From Orbilia blumenaviensis (Eukaryota > Ascomycota > Orbiliomycetes > Orbiliales > Orbiliaceae): a stretch of 64,000 nt of DNA. The notes under the pieces were generated by a model that searched no databases, was not told where the DNA came from, and saw only the letters and a list, made by a program, of their open reading frames with translations. The translations under genes were made by a program, and so were the position numbers. Where the stretch lies: assembly GCA_036872755.1 (NCBI GenBank), contig JAVHNS010000003.1, forward strand, positions 2,480,001 through 2,544,000, written 5' to 3'. Below are positions 36,501 through 51,085 of this stretch, piece after piece; the stretch's first letter is position 1; each line of letters starts with the position of its first letter.

Positions 36501-38634
36501 TTAATTTTAAATTATATAATTATAATTATTATATTAATTATAAATTCCTCATTAATAATTCATATATTAGATTTATTTTTTTTTAAATTTTATAAAAATT
36601 ATATTATTAATATAAATTTTAAAAATAAAAATTTTATTGTTATTTTAATTTTTATAAGATATAATTAAAAAATTAGAAAAAATTTTTTTGTAAATTTTTT
36701 TTTTATTATTTAAATATTTTATAAAAAGATTTTCCTATTTATAAAAAATTTAATTATAAATAAATAATAAATTTATTTTAATAAAAAAATTTTTTATTAT
36801 ATTAATAAATCATAAATAAATTTTAAAATTTTATAATATAAAATTAATATAAATTAAATAAATATAATAAATTTTTTTAAATATATATTTTTAAAAAAAT
36901 TTTTTATTAAAATATTTTTTATAACTTAAATAAATTCTAAATATTAAATTATTCCAAAACCAATAATATTCTTAAAGAATTAGATTATAAATAATTAAAG
37001 TAATTTCAAATTTAATTTTTTTTTTTTAAATAATAAATTCAAAAATATTCATAAATTAATCAAAAATAATTAAATAATTTAAAACTTATTTAAAAATTTA
37101 TTATTAAAATTATTTAATTTTTTAAAAAATAAACTAATATATTATTTAAATTTTCTTCATAATAAATAATAATAAAAAATTAATATTTATAAATTTAATA
37201 TTTCTACATTATTAAAATATATTATTTTATTATAATTTTTTATAATTTTTAATAATATATCCTAATTTATTATAATTATAATAAATAAAATTATTAAATT
37301 TTAATCCTTTAAACTTCTTATTATACAAATAATTATATTAAATTATATTAAAATCCATAAGAACTAATTTAAAAATTTTATTTAAAATAAAATTTTTATC
37401 CTTATTCTTATACCAATTTTTATTTCCTTTATTATTTTAATTTTAAAATATTTTTTTTTTATTCTTATTTTTCTTAAAACCATAATTATAGAAATTCTTC
37501 TTTCCTTAATTATACTTATTATATTAATAAATATTATTAATCTTAATAATTATTTTCTATATTTTTATTTATTTTAAGAGTTTTTTAAATTGTTATTTTT
37601 TAAGGAAGATTTAAATTTTTAATTTTAATTTTAATTTTTTTTGAGTTTAATAAATAATATTGGATTTATTTTATTTAGTAAAAAAAATAATTTAATTTAA
37701 TTTGTGGAAATATCCACAAATTAAATTAATTTATTTAAATTTTTTAAAATTTTTATAAATTTTATTAATTTTATTATTTTTTTTATATTATTATTTAAAA
37801 AATATAATAAATTCTTTATAATTCATCATAATTTTAAAAATATGAATATTAAAATCAATTCTATTTTTAATATAATAATTATTATAATTAATGAATGTTT
37901 AAAAAATTAAATCTTTTAAATATATTTTTATAAAGATAATTTTAAATTTATTATTTAGAAATCTATTATTTTATATTTTAAAATAAATTAAAAATTAATA
38001 AAAAAAATAATTAATTTTTTTAAGTTTATTAAAATACTTTATTAAATTTTTGATTTTAAATATTTTATTAATACCAATTCTAACTTTTTTTTTATTATAA
38101 TTTATTTTAAGAATTTTATATTTTAATTATTTTTGTAAAAATATTTTTTTTTTATCTACAACAATTTATTTATATTTTATTTCCAAAATAATTATTTTTA
38201 TTATAAAATTTTTCATAATTAATAGAATTTATTTATTTAAAGATTCTTTTATATTAATTATTATATTAAATAAATTTAATATTATATTAAATAATTATTT
38301 ATATTTTTAAAAATAATTTAATATTGATTATATTTTAATTATAATATTAATGTATTTAATATTTTTATATTATTTAAATAAAATATTAATTTATATTAAT
38401 TTTAAATTTTTATTATTAATAATTAATTTTAAAAAAAATAATTTAATTTATTTTATAAATAATTTTTTTGTTTATATTTATTAATTTTAAATTATAATTA
38501 ATAAATATATTATTTTATTAAAAAAATTATTTTTTATTTTATAAATAATATTATAAAAATTGTAATATTTAATATTATTATTATTATTTAATATATAATT
38601 TTTATTTTATTATTAAAAATTGGATTAATTAAAG

Positions 38635-39190
38635 TATTATACTTATTTTAAATATTTTTTAAATAAAAAATTTTTAAAATAGTTTAATATTTTTTAATTA
38701 ATTATATTTTTAATCTAAAATATTTAAATTATTTTTTTAAAATAAATTAGATTAAATATAAAAATATTAAATAATATAATTTTTAATAAAAAAATATTAA
38801 GTTTAATAGATAAAAATAATAAACAAAATATATTAAATATTAATAAATTAATTAATAAAATTTGAAAAAAAATTCTAAAATTGTTATTATTTAAAAATCT
38901 TTATATACATAAACATTATTTATATAAATATAAATTATCTATAGATTTGGGTGTTATGTATTTTAAAAGACATTATATACACATAATATACTAAACTATA
39001 TATAACACTTTTTATATAATTTGTTCTAGGAGTTATATTGTCAGTATAACACAATCTAACCCATCTCTTTCTAATATGGTTTTCTTTTGCTAAATATTTA
39101 TACCATAAATCTAATCTATGAGCTGAACCCAGAGCCAAACAGGCTTATGTTTGACATGCCAAGACATACCTAGTATGGCTGGCCGTGACA
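38635..39190 (-). repeat. 5' LTR of LTR-A copy 1
   Basis: The mirror situation of its partner: the inner end (from 38635) is RIP-degraded and the outer end (39000-39190) is well preserved. The 67-codon minus-strand frame at 38935-39138 is inside this LTR and is not a gene. Confidence 0.85.
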
Positions 39191-40926
39191 TTGTAATTAT
39201 AGTTATATTAATTATTTTAATTATTTTTATTACTAATTAATAAGTTATAAATATATTTAATATAATATAAATTTTATTAAATACAATAAATAAAAAATTA
39301 ATTTTACAAAATTTACAAAATAATATTATTTATATTTATATAAAAATAAATATGAAAATTTCATTATAATATTAATTATAAAATCCTTAAATTTTAAATA
39401 TACAAATCTAAAAATACATTTTTTAGATTTATTATATATTTAAAAATACTACATATTATAATACTTAAGCCAATATTAACTTCTAATATTCATAATAATA
39501 ATTGAAATATTATTTATATACAATATTATAAAAAAATATTTAATTTGTATTATTATATTTTTTAAATATTAGTAATAGTTGTTTTTTTTTTTAATATTAT
39601 TTTAATTATAATATAAAACATATTTATATTTAAATATTAATATATTTATATTATAGTTTTTTAATATTTTTTAGGAAACGCATGAAAATATTACCCCAAC
39701 TTAACTATAATATAAATTAAATTAACTCTACTACTTTAAGCAATATAAGAAAATTTAACATACTTTAATAAAATTATATATCTTTTTCTTTTGATAATAA
39801 TTATTTATTATTTTTTAATAATTATATATTTAAATTTATACAACTTAATTTTAACTTTTAATTAAACATATCAAAATAATTAAATATATTTTTATAATAT
39901 TGTTTTTAATTAATTTATATAATTCTATTAATATAATTATATATAATACATAATTTTAAAAATCATTTAATTTTATCTATATTTCTAATTTTGTATTATA
40001 ATATAAAAGCTTCTTTTATTCTACATATTATAAAAAAAAAGTTTAGAATTATAAAAAAATTATTAACATGAATAATAATTATGATATTATTTATAATATA
40101 AAAACATTTATTTACTAAGTTTACTTCCATTTTAAATAAAAATCTGTATTTAAAAAAATACTATATAAATTATTATTTTATAAATATAAAATTTATTTTA
40201 ATTTATATAAAAACTTAAATAACAAAAATATTTTCACTTCATTTTTAATTATATAATTTTTTGAATATAATTATAATAATTTATTTTAATTTAAATAAAA
40301 TAATATTGAAAAAAAACTATTTTAATATTTAGTTAATAAATTTTTAAATTTAAAATTATAATTAAAATTAATAATATATATATAAATTCATTATTAAAAC
40401 AGAAATAAATATTAAATTTTTATTTATATCTTTTTATTATAAATTTTATTTTATATAAAATTTTACTTTTTATATATTTATAAGTAAAAATTTAATATAT
40501 ATTTATTAATTTTATTTTAAATAATATTTTTAAAAATTTATATTATATTTTATTTTTATATAATAAATTAATTTTTTTATATATAATTTTATTTTATTCT
40601 TTTATTTTAATTAAAATTATAATTTTTTTATAAAATTAAAATAAATCAAAGTTAATTATTATATAATTTATTATTATAAATATAATAATTATATTTATTA
40701 AATTTTTATTATTAAAATATTTAATTATAATTATATAAAATATATATGCAGTTTTAAACCTGCAAAAATTTATAAATATTTTTGTTATTTTTTTAAAATT
40801 TTAAATATTATATATTTTTATAAATTTTAAATCTTATATTATTTAAAAATTATTATATAATTTAAAAAAATACTTTTTTATAATATTAATTAAAAAATTT
40901 TTATTTTTATTTTTTAAATACAATAA
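39191..40926. other. Internal segment of element B
   Basis: A+T-rich remnant of the host LTR element between the LTR-A and hAT insertions. No readable protein domain remains. A short palindrome around 40748-40766 (TGCAG...CTGCA) is the only local feature. Confidence 0.5.
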
Positions 40927-43900
40927 TAGTGAGAGGATGGAGCGGTTTAGAGCAGTTTGACGGGTCCGTAAGTCCAAACTGTGTAGATTATGGATTTGAA
41001 AAATTAAGTCTATAAATTATTTTATGGACTTGAAATTTTTATCAAACCATTTTACACAATTTAGTAGACTTGAAAATCATAAACCGTTCCAAATTCATAA
41101 AATTCCATAGATTTATTAAAAATAAATTATTATAAAAATACCATATTATATGATATTAATTATCAAAATTACTAAAATCTATAGATATATTTAATAAATA
41201 TTTTATTAATATTTTTAAAATAATAATAATAAAAACAATAATATTTATTATAAACAAAGATAATAATATTCATTATAAATAAAAATAATAATATTTATTA
41301 TAAACAAAAATAATAATATTTATTATTATAGTTTTAGTAAATTAATATATTAATTTATTTTAAATTAAAAAATGTATAAAACATATTAAATAAACAATTT
41401 TATTTTATATTTTAAATCTTTTAGTAAATAATTTCTGAATTAAAATTAAAATATGTTTTTTTATTTTAAATTTATTTTTCTTCTTTTTTTTATGAGTAAT
41501 TTTTTTGTTGATTTTTATTTTAAAATTATATTTATTATTTTTATATTCTTTTTTTTTTTTATTTTTAAAAATTTTAATTATTTTATTTAATATTATTTTA
41601 TTATTTAAAATTTTTTGTTTTAATTTGAGTTTTTTTTTAAATAAATAATTTAAGAAATATTTTTTTTATTTTTATTATTAAAATTAACTAATTATACTCT
41701 ATTAAATAATATCAAATTAAAAATAATTTTATTAATAAATAATAATATTTCTAATTTTATTAAATATTTTTTTAGAATTTATTAAAATAACCAATATTAT
41801 TAAAATATCTTTTACTATTATTATAAAAATAAGATATTTTTTTTCTAAATTTTTCCAATTTTTTAAAGAATTTTTAATACTAATAATTTTTTCCTCCAAA
41901 AATTACTCTACTTTATTTAATTTTAAAATTTAAATATTTTAATTAAAAAATCCAAAAAAAAAACCAATATTAAAAATATTAGCAAAATTATTAAAATTAA
42001 ATTATTATTTTTAAATAATTATATTTGAAATTTTAGAATTAATTTTTTTTTTTTTATCTTTTTTATATTTAATATATTACTAAATATAAAAAATAAAAAA
42101 TTTATTTTTATAAATATTTTTATATATTATTTTATTTTTATTAATATTTTAATTTGAATTTAAATAAAAATCTAATTTAATTATTAAATTTATTATATAA
42201 TTTAAATTATAAAATAAATTTTTTAAATAATAAATATTATTATAATATTTTTTAAATTTTTATAAAACCTTATTAAAAATAATTACAAAATTAATTTTTT
42301 ATTTAATATATTTTTTTTATAATATTTTAAAAATATTTTTAAAATATTTAAAAAAATTATTATAAATTTTTTAAATAAAAATAATAATCAATTTTTAATA
42401 ACCTAATACTATTAAAATTATAATATAAAAAAAATTTAAAATTATTATAATATAATAAATTTAATTTTATTTTTTATAAATTAAAAAAATAATCAAAAAC
42501 TTAAATTCTAATTTTATTTATTTTACAAAAACTAATCTTAATTAAATAATTTAATTTAATATTAAAAAAATTAAATTTTATTATATTTAAATATTTTAAA
42601 TTATAAATATTAAGATTATATTACCCTTTATATTTAATAATTCTTTTCTAAATTTAGAATAACTTTGTATTTTTTTAAATATTTTTAATTATTAAAAAAA
42701 TTAATTAATAACTTTAATTAATATTTAAATTTAAAATAATTTAAAATATTAAATTTATTATAAAAAATATATTTAAACTATAAAATAAATTAATATATTA
42801 ATTTACTATAAAAAATAGTTAATTTATTTTTTGAAAAATTTTATAAAATAAAATCTTAATTTTTTCCAATTTTTAAAAATTTTTTTAAAAAAAAATAAAA
42901 ACTTTAATATTATTATTTTATAAAATAATTTTTATTTTTTTAATAAACATTTTAATTATCAATTAAATAACATAAATTAAATAAAGAATGTAAAACTTTT
43001 TTTTATCTCACTTAACTATAACATATTTTTTAATAACAAAACCAAAAAACTAAAACTTACTAATTTTATAATAAAAATCTCTTTCTTTAAAAATATCTTT
43101 CAAAACAAAAATCATAATAAAATTATTAATTATATTATTAATAATAATATTAAATAAACAATTTTTAATATTAAACTATTTTAAAACAATTTTTATTATA
43201 TTAATAATTTTAATATTAATATATTTATTAATTAAATATTTAAAATTAAAAAAAACTTATTATAATTTTTATTTCAAATCAATCCAATATCTTATTATAA
43301 CAAAAAAAAAATAATAATTTAAAAAATTCCATATATTAATAATTAAAAATATATTATGAATATTTTTAAATTTTATTTTAATTTTTTATTTAATTAAATC
43401 ATATTTTTTTTTAAAAAGATTTTTTATTAATTTATTTAATAAAAAATTAATTTTAATATTAAATTTTAAAAAAAAATATAATTATTAAAAAACTTTATTA
43501 TTTATAATTTTAAAATTTAAATTATTAATAATTAAAAACTTTAAAATTATTAAATAAAATTTATGTTTATTATAATTAATAATTTTTAAAATAAAAATAT
43601 TTTTATTTAATTAATTTAATTAAAATATATATTTTAAACTTTAAAATAAATTAATATATTAAATTACTATTTATTTTTTATAAAAAATTAATTATTCTAT
43701 TAAAAATTAATTTTTTAATTTATTTTTAAAAACACTCTTTTATAATTAAATAATTTTTTAACTTTAAAATTCCAATATTTTTTTCCCCAAAAAAAAAATA
43801 AAAAAAAACAAACTAACAATAATTATAATAAACAAAAATTTTTTAATACTTACTAATACTACTTTTTTAAACTCTAATTATATTAATAAAATTTTAATAT

Positions 43901-46900
43901 TCTATTATATTTTTTAAATATTATTTAATTTAATTTTATTTTAAAGATTTAATATTTATTTTATTTTATCTTACTATTTAAAAAAATCCTTAAGTAATTT
44001 AAATTTAAAAATAATAAAATTTTTATTATTTATATAAAAAAAGTTATTAATATAAAATAACATATTTAAAACAATATATAATTTTATATTTGATTTATAA
44101 AAATAAAAATAAAATATTATTTTAAAATTATTTTAATAAAAATTAAATAAAAATTTCTAAAACTTTAAAAATAAATAAATTTTAATATAAAAAAATAAAT
44201 TTATAAATTTAAAAATAAAATAATAAATATTTAATAATATAAATTAATTTAAAATATTATATATAAATTTATTAATATTTTCAAAAAAATATATTATATA
44301 TAAATTATAATTTTATTTTTTCTAAAAAAAAAAATAATATATAATATTTTCTAAAAAATAATAAAAATAATATAATATATTAATTTATTAAATATTAAAA
44401 TATTTTTAATTATAATTATAATAATAAAAATTATAATATATTAAAATTTTAAAAAAAAAAAAATATTTATTTTTTTATATTTTTTTATTTATTATTAATT
44501 TTTTTTTTATTTTTAATTTTTTTTAATTTTTTTTTTAATATTTTATTTTTTTTTTTTATTTAATTTTTTTATTTATTAAATTAAGTTTAAAAATTTTAGT
44601 AAGATATTTAATTTATTATTTTAATATTTTTAAAAATATTATTTTTAAAAAGTAAAATAAAAATATTATAAAAAAAAAATAATAAAATAAAATTTATTTT
44701 TTTATTAAAATTAAATTTTTTTTTAAATTATTTTTTTATTATTAATTATTTTTGTATTTTTTAAAATATGGATTTATAAATTTTTTTGTAATTTTTTTTT
44801 TTTTATACAAGAACTTTTTATAATTTTTTATTAAAATAATTTTATTTTTATTTATTATTAAAAATTTTTTTTTTAATTATAATATTGTTAATATAGATTT
44901 TTTTTTTATATAATTAATTTTTTTAAAAAAATTTTTTACTATTTTAATTATTTTTTATTTTATTTTTTTCTTTAATTTATTTTATTAAATTATTTTTTTA
45001 TAAAAATATTTTCTTTATATTTTTTTTATATATTTTAATTTTCTAAATTAATAAACCTTTAATTATAGTTTTTTTTTTAATATTATAAAAAAAATAAATA
45101 AATTAATAAAAAAAATAAAAATATTAAAATATAATTTTATAAATATAATTTAATTTATTTTTAATTAAAAATATAAAAAAAATTAAAATTAAAATTATAA
45201 AATATAAATTTTATATTTTAATATTTATTAAATAATTATAATTTTTTTTAATTATTAATAATATTTTTAATAATTTAATACAATTTTTTTATTTATAAAT
45301 TAATATTTTAATAAATTAATATTTTAATAATTAATAAATATAATATAAAAATTTAAATAATTATATATATTAAAAAAAAATTAATTTTAAATCTAATATT
45401 TAATTTTATTTATTTTATATATTTTTTTAATAAAATTTATATATTTTATAATTTTAAATTTTTAATTTTAAATATTATTATTAATTATATAAAATATTTT
45501 TAAATATAAAATTAATATAAAAATTATTTATAAAATAATAAAAATAATTTGGAGGATAAGAATAATTTAAAAAATAAGTTATTAATTATTTTAAATAAAA
45601 GTTTTTAAGTTTTTTATTTTATAATAAACTCTTTTAATTTATTATATTTAATTTTAAAATTTTTAGAATATATAAATAAAATAAATATTTATTTTATAAT
45701 ATTTTTATCTTTATTTTCAATTAATTTTTTATTATATTTTATTTTATTATTATTTTTATTTTAAATATTATTTATAATCTTTAATAAATTAAAATTTAAA
45801 ATAAAATTAAAAATAATTTAATTTTTTTATTTTAAAATTATAAAAAAAATTTATATTATAAAATATAAAATTAAAATATTTATTAAAAAAAAAAAATTTA
45901 TTAAAAAAAAAATATTTTTTAAAAAAATAAAAATTAAATTAATATTTAATATTAAAAAAACTAAAAAATTTAAATTAAACAATAAATATTTTTTTTATAT
46001 TTTTTATTTAAAAAATTTTTTTTTTTTTTTTATTAATTTATTATATAATTGTTGTACTTTATAAAATAAAATAATAGTAAAAAAATATTAACTTTTTAAT
46101 TTTAAAATTCTTATTCTCTTATTTTATTAAAAAACTCACTTTTAATATTATTATGAATATAATATTTAGTAGTTATTAAAATAATAATAAAAATATAAAA
46201 TAATCAAAAAAAACTATATTAATTATTTAAAAAACAATAGAAACCTAAATAACAAATATATTTATATTTATTAATTTATTTATAATACATCATAACTAAA
46301 TTATTATAAATTTAAAAAATATAATAATTTATATTAAAATTATTTTAAATTTTATAAAAAATTCTTTATAACATAATTATATTTATATTAATATTAAAAA
46401 ACTTAACCATAATAATTAAATTATCAATATTTTATATATATATATTTTATTATAAAATAAAATATTTTTTATTTTAATTTTAAATTATAATTTAAAATAT
46501 TATAAAATATTTATTTAATATATTTTATAACACTTTTAATATAAAATAAATTAATATATTAATTTACCACATCTATATAATAAATAAATAAATATTAATA
46601 ATTATTAAATAAATTATAATTATATAATAAATTTATTAATAAATAAATATTTAAATTTATTAATAGATTTTAATATTAAATATAATAAATTTATTAATGA
46701 ATTTTAAATATTAAATATAAATCCATCAATAAATTTTAAATAATATATATAAGTTTACTGATGGATTTTAAATATTAAATATAAATTTATTAATAAAGCA
46801 ATTTAAATTTTAAAAAATAAACATCAAACCATTTCATCTTTCAAAAATTCAAATCCAAACCACTCCATAAACTTATTTTAAAAATCCAAATCCAAATTAT

Positions 46901-47001
46901 TTCACTATGAACTTAAATCCATCCATTTTAGCAAAAATCCAAACCGCTTCACAGTTTGGAACAGTTTGGACCCGGTTTAGCCGCTCCACGGTAACACACT
47001 A
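40927..47001. mobile_element. hAT-type DNA transposon (6075 bp, RIP-degraded)
   Basis: Flanked by a perfect 8-nt duplication TACAATAA (40919-40926 and 47002-47009), the hallmark of hAT elements. Terminal inverted repeats read TAGTGAGAGG(A)TGGAGCGG on the left and TAGTGTGTTACCGTGGAGCGG on the complement of the right; both fit the hAT YARNG start. Subterminal repeats of the CCAAACTG and TTTGGATTTG type are also common in this superfamily. The 6 kb length suggests an autonomous copy once encoding a transposase, but the interior is RIP-degraded and no DDE/RNase H-like frame is readable. Confidence 0.85.
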
Positions 47002-47009
47002 TACAATAA

Positions 47010-47793
47010 TATATATAAAATATTTAAATAAATATAAGTAATTATACTCTACCTTTAAATTAATAACTATTTATATAAAAATATATTTATTTTATTTTAA
47101 TGATTTTATTTATAATTATAAATATATATTTTATTTATTTATATAACTTATTGATAAGATTTAAATGTTATTTATATAAAAATATAATTATGAAAAAATT
47201 AATTATATTTATATAAATATATTTCAAAAATTATATTTTTTTATTAATAAAAAAATTTATATTTCAATATATAATATTTTTTTTTAAAATACAAAATTCG
47301 TAAATTAGATTACCTTATTTATTAAATAATAATATGATTTTAATTTAAATTATAATTTTATATAATATTCTCTAATTTATATAATTTAATTTTTTATATT
47401 ATTATAATATATTTATCATTTTAATCATAAAAAGAATAATTAAAAAATTTAAAATCTTATTATTATTATTAAAATTATAATTTTAAAAAGAAAAATATTT
47501 TTTTATTTTTTTATTATAAACTCAATAATATTTTTTAATATATAAACTCTTATATTAAATTTAATAAAATTTAAATTATATATTTATACTTTTTCTTATT
47601 AAGTTTTTAATAAAATAAAATTTAATATTATTTAAAATATATAAAAAACTTTTTATATATTTAAATTATAAATAAAAATAAAAATTATAATTTATTTATA
47701 TTTTTTAATTAGTATAATAAAATTATTTTTTAATTATATATTTTTAACAAATAAAATTAAATTTTTATAAGATTAATTATTTATTTTTAAATG
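47010..47793. other. Internal segment of element B
   Basis: A+T-rich host sequence between the hAT element and TIR element T copy 2. No gene is recognised. Confidence 0.5.
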
Positions 47794-49148
47794 TACTCTT
47801 GAGGAAAAGGGTGGTGCAGGGCAACCGTGAAACAACCATTGCAAAACCAGCAAACCATTTTTTGGTTTTCAGCAATTATACTATAATTAATCTTCTGTAA
47901 ACTAACTAATTTCAACTATCATTTAATAATTAAACAACCAAATTTCACCATAAAATAACCATTGTAAATTATTGGTAAATTATCAAATTAATTACTACTA
48001 TAATTACTATTACAATTATTAAACAATTATAAAATAATTGTTAAATTATTATTACATAATTTTATTAATTTATAACAATTATAACATAAAATTTGTAACA
48101 TTTAATAAATTATTTAATAAATAAAATAGTTAATAGAATATTTAATAGAACAACTAGTAAAATAGTTAATAGAATAACTAGTAAAATAGCTAATAAAATA
48201 GTTAGAATAGTAGAGTAATTAGTATAATAACTAACATAGTAGTTAGTATGACAGTACAATAGTTAATATAGTAGTAAAACAACTAAGAAAGTAGTTATTA
48301 AAGTATTTAGTATGTTAGCTAGTGTGGCAGCTAGTACAACAGTTATCAAAATAGTTAGTAGAATAGCTAGCAAAACAGCTAGTACGGCAGCTAGTACGGC
48401 AGTTAGTATGGTAGTTAATATGGTAACTAATATAGCAGTTAGTAAAGTAAGGTAATTAGTAGAGGACTTAACAAGTTAGTAGTTAGTTAGTAAGGTAGTT
48501 AGTTAGTGAGGCAGTAGAATAATAATAAATTAAAAGAGAAGTTGAACATAAAATAATATATTAATTAAAAATAATTACAAAATAAATTTCAAAATTATTT
48601 TTTTTATATATAATTTACATGCAAAAACTAAGTTAAATTGAATTAAATAAAAAAAATTAATTAAATCAACGAAAATAATCACATATAACATATATAAATA
48701 ATTTTAAATCAGAATAAAAGTAATAAAAATAATAAAAATGATAAAAATAATAAAGATAATAAAAATAACAATATATTTAACTTATAGAAAACAATTTGTA
48801 AATAATGTGAAAAACAATTAACACAACCACAACACAACCATCAAACAACCATTACACAACTATTAAGCATCATATATAACAACAACTAAAAAATATTAAT
48901 TATTAAAACCATTATTTATTAATAAAAAAATAATTGTGAAAACAGTTTTTACAATAGATTGAAATCAGTTATTAATACTATTGTAAATAATTATCATACT
49001 ATTAATTCATAGTTTTGTAGTTATTGTAAAACCATTAATAAAGCTACTAAATAGCAGTTATAACAACCATAAATTCATAATAGCTGAACCAGCAAGAAAC
49101 CTCTAAACCGTTGTCTTCTAGTTATCCCCCAGCTTTGTCTCAAGAGTA
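47794..49148 (-). mobile_element. TIR element T, copy 2 (inverted)
   Basis: Left end TACTCTTGAGGAAAAGGG and right end the complement of TACTCTTGAGACAAAG, the reverse order of copy 1, so it is inserted in the opposite orientation. Length is 1355 bp against 1333 bp for copy 1. It carries the 12-nt minisatellite on the other strand at about 48120-48510. It is more A+T-shifted than copy 1. Confidence 0.8.
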
Positions 49149-50070
49149 TTATATAAATAAAATAATATTACTTTTTATTTTATTTATAATATTTAAAAAA
49201 TATATATATTATATAATTTTTGTATAATAGAATAAATATTAATTTTAATTTTAATTTCGTAATTTTGTAATTTTTAAATATTTTATTTAATACTTCTTTT
49301 TTAAATAATGAATTTTATTATAAATAAAATATAAAAAATATATAATTTTTTTTTATAAATATAAAATAATCAAATTATTAAAATTATTGAAAATGTATTT
49401 TAGTTTTTATCAGAAGATATAGTATTAATAAATAATTAAATAAATAATTTAATAATTTTATTTAAAATTATATATCAAATACTATATTTATAAAAATAGA
49501 GTTTTTAAACTTTTTAATTATAAATTTATAGTGTTTTTTTTATATATTTATAATATTTTTAAAATATTTTTATATATTTATATATATATTAAAATTTTTA
49601 ATTTTAATAAAAAAATATTAAAAATATATTTATAATATAATAATATAATTATTAAACTTAAAATATATATTAATATTTTATATTATTTTTATAAATTTAA
49701 ATTTAAAAATTATTAAATAAATAATCCTAATTATTTTATATTTCTTAATAAAAACTACAAAATAATTATTTATAATTTTAATTATAACTAATAAAATTAG
49801 AAATTTTAATCCAAAATAAAATTATAAAAATATTAATTAAACATTTTACTAATATTTATAATAAAATTTAATAAAATATAATTATATTTTGATTAAAAAT
49901 ATAAAAATAATATAATTTATTTATATTAATTATAATAATTATTACTATTAAATAATAGTCTATATTTTTTAAAAAATATATTTTAAATTAATATTTATAG
50001 TAAAGTTTAAAATATATAATAATATATATTATAAAATTTTTTTAATCATTTGAAAATAATACTAATAATA
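49149..50070. other. Internal segment of element B before its right LTR
   Basis: RIP-degraded host sequence with no recognisable coding content. Confidence 0.5.
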
Positions 50071-50235
50071 TATTATAATATATATTTAATATTATACATA
50101 TATTAATATATATATAAGTTTATATTTATATAATACATAATTAATTATATATATAAATAACAACACATTGTATATTTTATTTATAAAGTAGTATAGACAA
50201 ACTTAGTTATGAGCCTGTTACATATATCCCTTACA

Positions 50236-51085
50236 ATTATAAATATTTTTAATATTTAAATATAAAATTTTTATAATATAAAAAATATTAAATTTTTAAT
50301 AAATAATATTAGAATATTTAATATATATTAATAAAATATTTACTATTTTAATATAATTTTTATGATGATATTTTATAAATAAATAAATTTTTAATAAATT
50401 TATATAATTTATTTAAAAAATAAAGTAAAATAATATAATATTAAAAATTTTTAATAATATTTTATTGATTGTTATTAAATTTAAAACTATTTATTAAAAT
50501 TTAATATATATTTATAAATAAAAATATAATTTTTTTAAATAATAATTTATTTAATTGTTTTAAAAAAGAACATATTTCTTTTTTAAAAATTTAATATTAT
50601 AAAATTTTCAATATTTAAATTTATTTAATCTTACAATAATTTTGATAATATTATTAAAAAAAATAAAAAAATTATAAATACTATTAATACCATTGAAAAT
50701 TTTATTACTATTTTTAATAACTTATTTAAAAATTTATTAATTTATTTAAAAATATATAATAATATCAATTTTTATATAAAATATATTATATTAGTAATAA
50801 AATAATAAATATTTAAAAAATCTTATTTTAAAATAAAATAAATAAAATAAATTATTACATTTGAAAAAATAATTTAATTAAATTTTTTAATTTAAATTTA
50901 TAAATTTAATAAAATCTAAAACAATCCTGTTTTTTTAAAGTTTTATCAAAATAATTAAAAATATAATAAAAATAAATTTAAAATCTTAATAAATAATTTT
51001 TATTTAAAATTATATTTATTTTTTAATAATTTTTATAACTTTAGTTTTTTTAATTATATTATAAATTTACTTAGTTTTTAAAATT
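50236..51085. other. A+T-rich sequence right of element B
   Basis: Begins with the second ATTAT of the target duplication. No feature is recognised beyond A/T runs. Confidence 0.5.

Larger units (their letters stand above)
30007..39190 (-). mobile_element. LTR-A retrotransposon, copy 1 (9184 bp, RIP-degraded)
   Basis: Minus-strand element. 5' LTR 38635-39190, 3' LTR 30007-30562, each about 556 nt. In element sense the LTR begins TGTCACGGCCAGCCATACTA and ends GGGACAGGTGTAACA. Flanks are TTATA (left) and TTGTA (right), a 5-nt duplication differing by one RIP-type transition. The 8.07 kb interior is almost entirely A and T, so protein domains cannot be seen and Gypsy or Copia cannot be told apart. 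The roughly 75 nt just inside the 5' LTR match the same place in copy 2 and in the fragment at 63396. It sits inside element B. Confidence 0.82.
27286..50235. mobile_element. Nested LTR retrotransposon B (host of four insertions)
   Basis: LTRs of 166 and 165 nt at 27286-27451 and 50071-50235 start TG(A)TTATG(A)ATATAT and end CCTTATA or CCCTTACA, the TG...CA form. Both outer sides carry the 5-nt word ATTAT, a probable target duplication. Subtracting the insertions at 28444-29776, 30007-39190, 40927-47001 and 47794-49148 leaves about 5.0 kb, a normal size for a Copia- or Gypsy-type element. The remaining internal pieces are so A+T-rich that no gag-pol reading frame can be recognised, and orientation is undetermined. 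In such A+T-rich DNA a 5-nt match has some chance probability, so the LTR alignment is the stronger evidence. Confidence 0.72.

Noticed and set aside
38935..39138. 67-codon minus-strand frame
   Set aside because: Lies wholly inside an LTR of the 9.2 kb retrotransposon.
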